DNA from: Balanoglossus misakiensis
Lineage: Eukaryota; Hemichordata
Length of the DNA: 64,000 bases
Assembly: GCA_040954595.2 (NCBI GenBank)
Contig: CM082578.2
Span: forward strand, 9,238,001 to 9,302,000
Direction of reading: 5' to 3'
In this document: positions 26,501 to 33,977 of the stretch, piece after piece
Layout of the letters: every line of letters starts with the position of its first letter
Numbering within the stretch: the stretch's first letter is position 1
Notes under the pieces: model-generated
What the model saw: only the letters and a program-made list of their open reading frames with translations
The model's database searches: none
What the model was told of the DNA's origin: nothing
Program-made: the position numbers and the translations under genes

Positions 26501-29500
26501 CATGATGTTAAACTCATCTGACCTTGGTAATATAGAAGGTCAAGCTGAGGAAATGCGCTTGGCCACATGTGTTATTGTGATAGCTGATTTTTGTCGCACT
26601 GATTCATCCTGTGTGTGTCTTGTTTCTTCCTCAGCTGGATGAAAGCAACAAAGAAGTGAATGTAATCCGAGAATACGAGGATTTCCAGTGGCTAGAGCAT
26701 TGCCTTATCACAAACAATGACGTCAGCGGACTTATCGTGAGTATGATCAGTCTACAGCTTCTCAAACTGCCAAAAACACGTACATGTTATCAAAACCTCG
26801 CTGAACAGTTTGTGTAAATGACATTTTTGAGTCAGGTGTACCCTTGTGTTTCTTCTATTACTACAGAATTCTTTTTACTAGCACCAAATGCCAAACTAGC
26901 AACACCGGCTTTCTTTCATGCCAGCAACGCGTTATCTCTAAAATTGTAACAACGTCACAATTTAGTAGACAAAGAGGCGACCCCCATCCCAATTGCGCAG
27001 TTGAAGTTAGGCTGTTCCATTCGTAGCGAAGGAGGGCAAATGCAGTTGCCCTGAACGGATTTACTGGAATGCGATTCAAACCTGAAGGTTTGACTGATTT
27101 TAATTTTTCATTTGGTAAATATTTTCATACAACTATTAGCATGCTGGTCGATACCCGCGTTTATAAGCCAGTCTTATAAATCAGTATCCCAATTGAGCAG
27201 TTGAAGGAAGTTTGGACTTTTCATAACAAGCTTTACTAGTAACCTCGGAGTAATAAACTAGTCAAAAAGTACATCACGTTTGAAACTTTGGGCTTTTCGG
27301 AATGGGAAATAGGGGAACAAGAACACGGCTATACTATAATCATGAACACCAAGCAAACACGTTAAAAAAGACAGATCGGAAAAAATTTCACAAAGTCCAT
27401 TTGAAAAATCCAGACACGAAAAATTTCGTTTAAAAAAAAAACGAAAAAAAGTTCACTAGGTCCGTTTGAAAAATCCAGTCCTGAAAAATGTTCGCAAAGT
27501 CCGATGAAACAGCCAGATGTGTGCAAATGTTCACTAAGTCCGCAATTTCTGGCCTAAGGCATATCTGTGGGAGCTGTTGGGGACAGGTTAGTAGCGAACC
27601 CTGTTGCCGCGGCTGCGGTATCTGTGGCTGTGTTGACATCGCCAGTGTTTACAGTATATGATGGGACAAACTGTGACTGAGTATATAAAGGCGAATAATA
27701 CCCAGGCAGCGTCGGAGAATACTGTGGTGGTGGTGGTGGTGGTGTGTTAAAGCCATACGGCAAATAAGTGTTGAATGGATTTCCATATTGATGGTAGTAA
27801 TACGGGAAGCGCACTGAATTGTCCGCAACTGCGTTACCAGGAATTCCCGCGTTAGGCCTAACATTTGCATACTGCCCTGAATTGTCACTTATGGGCGCGC
27901 TCTCCGTCTCTGGATCAACGTGACTGAGTGATACGGCGTTTGATGTAGCGGTGTTTGCCGCGGCACACGCGGGTGCTTTGTTTGCTTCTTGAAGTTTATA
28001 GCGTGTTGGGTTTGACTCCATCAGCAAGTCAACTGCGGATTTTTTGGGTTTCCGTATGGCCGTTTCAGCAGTTTTCAGTAAAGACTGGGCATTGATAATT
28101 CCCTGGAAGCTGTGACATGCTACATCCAAATCACCGGGCAATTTTCCATTAAAATGTTTCTTTAATAAAGCAATATCTGCTTGCAGTTCCAAATTACGCT
28201 TTCGACGACCAATGGCATCGATTAAATACTTGTCCTTGTCTGAGCGAATGACAAACGGTTCAATACGCTTTTCGAATGTAGAATTTATGCGATCAAATGC
28301 CTTGATTTTTCCTTCGAGTTCAAGTTCTGCGCGTTTCAGTTCTCTCTCGGATTTATCCATAAGATGTGCAGCATCGTTCAACTCTTGTTGTTCACCTCTA
28401 TGTGACTCGAGTTCACCGCACTGAAGAGCCGATTTGCACGAGATGTTCGGACAGTTCCCTCGGTGGTGACCTGTACCTCGTTGGTGACAATTTGAGCAAA
28501 TGCGTTTTCTTTTATCTATTGGAACGGCTGGCATCAGTTTGCCCTTCAAGCAGCGATAGCGTTCAGCGTACTCTTCATATTCTACCTTCTTTGCATTCAT
28601 TTCAGTCGTTTTCAAATCGATGTCGACTTCCATGGGTGATTTATAAACAAAAGAATCGTCAGAGTTTACTGATACATCATCAAGCCTGACCCTTTTAGAA
28701 CTTGGCTTCACAGATTCAAACGCTAAACCACGGCGTGACGAGTCGCTGGTGTCGCGAACACGTGGTGCATGTCGATCGCTGGTGGTTATATCTCCTGAAT
28801 ACCGTTTATCGTGAGGCGAAGCTCCGTCGACTACTCGAATATGAAGTGTGGCGACATCTGATGTCGATGAACGCCGTGCATACCGCAGAAGTCGCGGGAA
28901 AGAATTTTCATTCAGATCCACCCAGCTGTTTTCTTCATTTCTGAAGCAGAGGCGAACACACGACATCCTACCTATGTAACTTATTTTGGATCCAATAAAC
29001 GAAGTAAGGCCAAATTCCCCGAGATTTACGACATCTGCAACGTCAATATCAAGAGGTGTACATCGTTCATTACCGTAGTACTCGTAATGAACAACCATTT
29101 CAAGTACATCTGATTCCAATGGTTTTGAGAACGCCATGATCACTGCTAGCTCCACTTGCACTCCGCTAATGTGCGCGCCAAATGCATATGCCACAGACCA
29201 AGACATGACATGTATCACCACGCGAGAGTGGTCATCCGATTGGCTGAGAAAAGTAGCAAAAACCCATCTTGGCGTCTAAATTTTGCTGTAGTTTTACTGT
29301 CTGGCTTTGAGAGGCATTTGATAGAAATATAGCATCGATTTGGAGTAGTTTGAATATTTGACAACAGCTTATTATTGATATGATAGTTTGTCCCGCCTTG
29401 CCAAACAGACAGCACAGTTAGATTCTAAAAATTCCTACTGTGGTATAGAATCCAACGCAGTCTGCGGTAGTGATAGTTTGTAAACAATGGTAAACCGCAT

Positions 29501-32500
29501 ACTCCAAGTTGTAATACAGCATTTCGCGGTACTGTGCCTGCTTCAATTTTTGCTTCAAGTCATTAAACAAATATTCAATAGGGTTAATATCCGGTGAGTA
29601 GGCTGGAGTAAAAATATATTCTGCTCCTATATTGTCAAGCGATGTGGCCAGAGCTCTGCCACCTTCATTATGATGAACGGCGCAATTGTCAACAACAATT
29701 ACATCCCCAGCTTCAATCGCTGGTTCGCCGTTAGCTGCCGTTGCCTCTATCGCTCCACCAAAGAAATCCAAATATGTTTCTGTATTTGAAGCTCCCTGGA
29801 TAATGCTGGCATGGCAAATTCCTTGGAAACTGATCAGCAAGTTCAAAGTTACATTTGGCCGTTTTGCGTAACGCTGAATCTCGATACACCGCTCTCCAAT
29901 GGGTGCGTGCCCATACTTTCTATTTCCGACAGCAGGGACAGTTATTCCACATTCATCCATGAACTTTACTTTGAAGGGATTGGAATTGAATAGAAAATCG
30001 ATATAGCCTTGGGTGTAAATCATATTTCTTTCATTGAATCTTTCTCTGGCCGGGGTTACCATTTTTTTCCGTGTCCACTTTCCGTCTGTCAATCGTGTAG
30101 TAACTGCACGCTGCACGGTACTCAATGACACTTCAACGCCAGCATTCTCGGCTAATTTGCGTTGTATCACCTCATAGGTCATTGATGGGTGCTCTCGTTT
30201 CAGTCCTTCAATGTATTGTAAATCTGTTCTGTTTAATACAGCTTTGCGACCACAGTATTCAGACTTTTCTCTGGGTGTAATATTGCCATCATTCTCCACG
30301 TACGTTTTCCAAAGCCTCGACACAGTACTTTTGTTCAATCTGAATTTGCCGGCAACTGACGAAAGCGCACCGCGCGGCAAGTCTCCGCCTACTTGCAGTT
30401 CTTTCAAATCGGTGATAATCATGCTTCTCAAATCGTCACTTACTTGAATACCACGGCGATATTCTCGACCAGAGAAAGAAGTTCGCTTCATTTTACTTCA
30501 TTTAGCTGGAGAACATTGACCACAACTTCCCTCACACAAAAAACATGAACTCCGCGCGGACAATGTAGTATAAAACCATCGGAGTGGGGTGGGTCACATT
30601 AGAATTATATTGTATTTTATTTTACTGATTTATAAGGCTGGCTTATAAACGCGGGTATCGACCAACATGCTAATAGTTGTATGAAAATATTTACCAAATG
30701 AAAAATTAAAATCAGTCAAACCTTCAGGTTTGAATCGTATTCCAGTAAATCCGTTCAGGGCAACTGCATTTGCCCTCCTTCGCTACGAATGGAACAGCCT
30801 AACTTCAACTGCGCAATTGGGATGGGGGTCGCCTCTTTGTCTACTAAATTGTGACGTTGTTACAATTTTAGAGATAACGTGTCGGCCCCTCAAAGAAAGC
30901 CGGTGGCCCCCTCAAAGAAAGCCGGTGTTGCTAGTTTGGCATTTGGTGCTAGTAAAAAGAATTCTGTAGTAAAATCCCAACAACCTCAAAAACATAACAA
31001 AGGTTGGCCCTGGTTTAGCATTCACGCAGAACAAAGCTTAGCAGAACAATCAAATTGAACAAGGGCACCAAGTTTCTAATACTGTGTAGTATTCCTATAT
31101 TGGAATTTAAGGGACACAAGTGACTTCGTAAGGTCAAAACATGACTGTTTAAGAAAACAGCGCTCATTATTTAACAGAGAAACATTACTTTTTTCTTGTA
31201 TAAATTTCGGTCTGAATTTTAAAATTTCTCTTTTTTCAGCTCCCGCCATTACCAACTAAACCCGGTGTATCAGCGTCGGGCGCGGAAGCCAAATCAAAGA
31301 AGCAACTGGGGAACAGTAGTAAAAACCTCCTCGGGGATGAATTTCACAAAGACTGTCGGAGTCTGGAGAAGTACCTGCAGTTGGTTCTGAGACATGAGTT
31401 GCTAGGCAAGGATGGAGCTCTGGGGAAGTTTCTTCTGGACAGAGATGTGAGTGTCTCCGCGTTTGATCAGTCGGTTCTTGGCAAGTGTGGACAGACCTCA
31501 TTTGTCTGCTGGCTCAGTTAGATGAACATAATAATGTGCAAGTTGTGTCCCCATGGGTTTTACCAGAATCAATGATTGTAAGATGTTTGAAATTAAAAAT
31601 AGTATCACATAGATTTGACAAACAGGATATCACTGACTTTGAAGTTATGAACGAAAAAACTTGCCTGACATCACAGATACTTTCCCAATGTTACCTTCTG
31701 TGTTCACAAGGCAACATCATTCTACACTCTGTGCTCTCACAATATGTTGGTTTGTATCTCCCATTTCGTATATATGCATGTGTACTATGTGTGTATGAAT
31801 CCACTGAAAAAAAAACTTGAGAACTACTGCATGTACATTATATCGCTTTTTGTATTTGACTTGATATATATCATACTTGAATGCAACATTTCTGATCATA
31901 TGGGAGCACAGTGTCCCTGACGATATATATTTTTTTCTTTAACTTTGCAGGCACCCACTAGAGCCAAGTTGAAAAAGAACATCCTGAGTAATCTTTCCAA
32001 AGCCATGGGTGAGGCAAGGAAAGGAGGTCACAAAGACATTGATGACACATTCCAGAGAGAACGTGAGAATTGCAATGACAAGGTGGTGTTGATGAAGGAA
32101 TCTAGTGAAAACTTTAACAAAATGGTTTATATTCAAATAAGTAAGTAAACAGTTTGGGTTCTCCAGACTAAAGTCAAGATGGTAGAATGCTTGTTATGGT
32201 CCTTGTTGTGTCTGGGTTTGAGGGATGTTTACAAACATCAGTTACTTATATTTAGGAGTGTTCTGTCTCTAAATGTGACTCTCTCTCTCTGTTCTTTTTC
32301 CTTCCTCAGGGTTAGAAGGAGCATATTCACACTTGTCCACAACACTCAATCTTGGAGGGGGTATACTAGAAGGTCCAAATGCAACAGCAAATAAGTAAGT
32401 ACAATGTAGACATTGCATGCCACCTGTCTTATATCTGTGTGAAATTGTGCCGATGCTCTCTGAACCACACTTTGTAAGATCTGATCTCACGGAAAATTCT

Positions 32501-33818
32501 GCCACACAACGTTTTGTGTAAATTGCACATTTACAGCATGTTAGTGAAGTTTTCACATGCACTGGACGACTACAAGCAGGGCATTGCCGTGTTTGCGGCC
32601 AACGACGAAAACACGCTGGGATTCAATCTGGACCTCTATGCAAGGTATCAAGAGGCTGAAAAAGTGAGTATGTTAAGTTTGCGCTGTCTCCTGGTGGAGC
32701 TAGGTACAGTTTGTGTTCTTTCTCCTGGGGATTTTTTTGGTGTTGCATAATATTGGAAGGAAAAGTGACATGGATTATGTCAATTTTGGCTGTTATTGTC
32801 CATGTTTGAAGAAATACATCTCTGTTCCTGAATAGCTCTCAGCAATTACATGTTTATGTATGGCCAGGTGTGAACAGTGTACATCTGTGTATTGTCTGAG
32901 AGAAATTTCTAATTGTACCAGTTCAGCTTATTTCAGCTTTTGTGGACACACAATGAGATCCAGAAAACGTCTCATCGCGCTCTGATTCCACACTTTTCAG
33001 GAGATGCTTTACCGGAGGACATGCAAAATGATTGATTTAGAAACTGCTACCAAGAATCTGGAAAAAGCCAAACCACAGAAGAAGGATGCAGTGAGTATAG
33101 TCTGCTGATAATTGGTCGCTTTTGACAGGGGCATTCCCAGTCCACTTTGATGGTTGCATTTACTGTGAGTCTGTCATACTGCCCTCTTGTGTCACAAACA
33201 TCAAGCATGGTATGTGAACTTCTGCTTTTGTGATTACCAGTAGAGGGCAGTGTCACAGACAACATTGGCAAATTGCTTCATGTAGCTGTTCTTGTACAAG
33301 GAAAGGGAGAAAAAAATGTAGAAACAAAGGAGGCAAAATGAGTTTGTCATTGTTCAATTTGTTTTGTAATTGCTCTTTCCAGGCAGAAGACACCAAAAAG
33401 GATGCAGAAGCTGCTTTTGAAAAGATTTCTAATGTTGCAAAGAAAGAGGTAAGTGTAAAAGACTGATTGATAGAGATGGGGTGCCTATATTCATGTAGCT
33501 GTGATTCATTTTCACTTTTATGGCTGCATGTGTGCATTTCTATGAAGCCCACAAAAGCTCGACTCACGGCAACTGATTTTTTCCTGGTGAATATTTTTTC
33601 TGTTGTTCCTTCAGATTGTGACGTACCACAGAGAACGCGTCCTCGCTTTCCAGAAAGCTTTAATTCTGTACGCAGAAGCCAAAATCAAGACAGCCAGGGA
33701 TACATACGCGCTGCTCGCACGGGACCTGAAGAAGTTGAAAGAGATGGACTCCAGCACATCATCGGGCGAAAATCCACAAACATCTCCTGTAGTTTACACA
33801 CCGTCAAGACCATTTTAA
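23582..33818 (+). CDS. Sorting nexin, SNX-BAR type, SNX5/6/32-like (10 exons)
   Basis: PX-BAR protein; SNX5/6/32 pair with SNX1/2 in endosome-to-Golgi (ESCPE-1) tubular transport (family knowledge). Exons: 23582-23584 (ATG only), 24397-24522, 26635-26736, 31240-31446, 31951-32140, 32310-32394, 32537-32663, 33001-33090, 33383-33448, 33615-33818; 399 aa against about 404-406 in human SNX5/6. The PX part includes NVIREYEDFQWLEHCL and LILPPLPTKPG. The residue before Tyr in this motif is Glu rather than the PI3P-binding Arg, as expected for the SNX5/6 branch. The BAR part ends with MLYRRTCKMIDLET and YHRERVLAFQKALI, close to the SNX5 C-terminus. Intron 2 uses a GC donor (AAAAAG/GCAAGT). Intron 3 (4.5 kb) holds an antisense transposon. 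ATG 23582 is preferred over in-frame 23474 because an ETS site lies between. Which of SNX5/6/32 is closest is unresolved. Confidence 0.87.
26861..27186 (+). repeat. Left terminal inverted repeat of the transposon
   Basis: 326 bp, beginning CTACAGAATTC and ending TTATAAATCAGTA. It is the reverse complement of 30623-30969 with few changes. Open frames on both arms translate to the same peptide (MNRIPVNPFRATAFALLRYE), which confirms the identity independently; that peptide is an artefact and not a gene. Confidence 0.93.
26986..27206 (+). repeat. 21-bp direct repeat pair at the transposon left end
   Basis: The 21-bp word starting ATCCCAATTG (26986-27006) recurs at 27186-27206 with one change, exactly 200 bp further in. 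The outer copy is inside the terminal repeat and is also present in the right arm (30803-30823). The inner copy occurs only at the left end. In IR/DR Tc1 elements, paired direct repeats of this kind are transposase-binding sites; binding here is inference. Confidence 0.6.
27387..27553 (-). repeat. Four subterminal degenerate repeats in the transposon
   Basis: Units start at 27387, 27452, 27491 and 27530, each with a core like TTCACTAAGTCC. The first two extend to TTTGAAAAATCCAG. They sit between the left terminal repeat and the stop codon of the accessory ORF, so they would be in its 3'UTR if transcribed. They may be protein-binding or RNA-packaging-like sites, or an internal expansion. Confidence 0.6.
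27554..29221 (-). CDS. Transposon accessory protein: PB1-like, zinc knuckle, coiled coil, Pro-rich tail
   Basis: Intact 555-codon ORF inside the transposon. An internal Met at residue 29 (29137, MAFSKPLESD) is an equally plausible start, giving 527 aa. Visible parts: residues about 40-130 look like a PB1/ubiquitin-like fold (inference: alternating hydrophobic strands, final TLHIRVVDG). A basic motif SSKRVRLDD (174-182) resembles the Myc-type nuclear localisation signal. A Cys/His cluster at 242-274 contains C242-x2-C245, H252/H253, C257, C262, C268 and H274 (zinc-knuckle-like). A highly charged heptad-rich segment lies at about 276-355. The tail is Pro/Tyr/Asn-rich with a run of Pro near residue 490. 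I know no such partner in canonical Tc1/mariner elements. A nucleic-acid-binding, self-assembling accessory role is inferred from architecture only. Confidence 0.8.
   Translation of the reverse strand: MVIHVMSWSVAYAFGAHISGVQVELAVIMAFSKPLESDVLEMVVHYEYYGNERCTPLDIDVADVVNLGEFGLTSFIGSKISYIGRMSCVRLCFRNEENSWVDLNENSFPRLLRYARRSSTSDVATLHIRVVDGASPHDKRYSGDITTSDRHAPRVRDTSDSSRRGLAFESVKPSSKRVRLDDVSVNSDDSFVYKSPMEVDIDLKTTEMNAKKVEYEEYAERYRCLKGKLMPAVPIDKRKRICSNCHQRGTGHHRGNCPNISCKSALQCGELESHRGEQQELNDAAHLMDKSERELKRAELELEGKIKAFDRINSTFEKRIEPFVIRSDKDKYLIDAIGRRKRNLELQADIALLKKHFNGKLPGDLDVACHSFQGIINAQSLLKTAETAIRKPKKSAVDLLMESNPTRYKLQEANKAPACAAANTATSNAVSLSHVDPETESAPISDNSGQYANVRPNAGIPGNAVADNSVRFPYYYHQYGNPFNTYLPYGFNTPPPPPPQYSPTLPGYYSPLYTQSQFVPSYTVNTGDVNTATDTAAAATGFATNLSPTAPTDMP
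29418..30491 (-). CDS. DD37E transposase (IS630/Tc1/mariner superfamily)
   Basis: Intact 357-aa transposase that would bind the element's ends and carry out cut-and-paste at TA sites. The N-terminal DNA-binding region has two helix-turn-helix-like segments: about 40-65 with LNKSTVSRLWKTY, and about 90-130 with VSLSTVQRAV. They are separated by a GRK motif (81-83) in the usual GRPR position. The catalytic triad is visible: D179 in KFMDECG, D268 in VVDNCAVHH, and E306 in YSPDINPIEYLF. There are 37 residues between the second Asp and the Glu, so DD37E. The start MKRTSFSGRE lies 132 bp inside the right terminal repeat, whose outer part probably holds the promoter. No frameshift or stop is seen. 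Confidence 0.95.
   Translation of the reverse strand: MKRTSFSGREYRRGIQVSDDLRSMIITDLKELQVGGDLPRGALSSVAGKFRLNKSTVSRLWKTYVENDGNITPREKSEYCGRKAVLNRTDLQYIEGLKREHPSMTYEVIQRKLAENAGVEVSLSTVQRAVTTRLTDGKWTRKKMVTPARERFNERNMIYTQGYIDFLFNSNPFKVKFMDECGITVPAVGNRKYGHAPIGERCIEIQRYAKRPNVTLNLLISFQGICHASIIQGASNTETYLDFFGGAIEATAANGEPAIEAGDVIVVDNCAVHHNEGGRALATSLDNIGAEYIFTPAYSPDINPIEYLFNDLKQKLKQAQYREMLYYNLEYAVYHCLQTITTADCVGFYTTVGIFRI
30623..30969 (-). repeat. Right terminal inverted repeat of the transposon
   Basis: 347 bp, the reverse complement of the left arm. It is about 21 bp longer because GGCCCCTCAAAGAAAGCCGGT is present twice (30884-30904 and 30905-30926), where the left arm has one diverged copy. Confidence 0.93.
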
Positions 33819-33888
33819 TGCAAGATTACATCTTTTTTAACAGTACGGGCCATTCCAAAATTGGCGACACCATAAATGCTCCTTTTAA

Positions 33889-33973
33889 CCCTTTCACCAC
33901 CATGGCTCAGTCCAAACCCATCGTTTTCTGTGGTAGGGTTGGACCTCTAAAGATGCAACTGGGGGAGAAAGGG
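33889..33973. mobile_element. piggyBac-type MITE, 85 bp
   Basis: An 85-bp segment begins CCCTTTCACC and ends GGAGAAAGGG, with 7-bp perfect inverted ends. It is flanked on both sides by TTAA (33885-33888, 33974-33977), the piggyBac target site duplication. It has no coding capacity and lies 70 bp past the sorting nexin stop codon, so it would be within its 3'UTR. Confidence 0.5.
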
Positions 33974-33977
33974 TTAA

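Larger units (their letters stand above)
26859..30971 (-). mobile_element. Intact Tc1/mariner-superfamily transposon, DD37E, with accessory ORF
   Basis: The element spans 26861-30969 (4,109 bp) and is flanked on both sides by TA, the Tc1/mariner target duplication. Its ends are CTACAGAATTC...GAATTCTGTAG. Terminal inverted repeats are very long: left 26861-27186 and right 30623-30969. They are nearly identical by eye apart from a short tandem duplication in the right arm. Two intact minus-strand ORFs fill it: transposase (30491-29418), then an accessory protein (29221-27554) 196 bp downstream. Intact ORFs and well-matched arms imply recent insertion and possible autonomy. It lies antisense inside intron 3 of the sorting nexin gene. 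Ordinary Tc1/mariner elements are 1-2.5 kb with one gene, so this one is atypical. Confidence 0.93.

Noticed and set aside
26861-30969. Matching 72- and 79-codon peptides at both ends of the transposon (MNRIPVNPF...)
   Set aside because: They arise from the terminal inverted repeats and end at their structural boundaries. Useful as evidence of repeat identity, not as genes.
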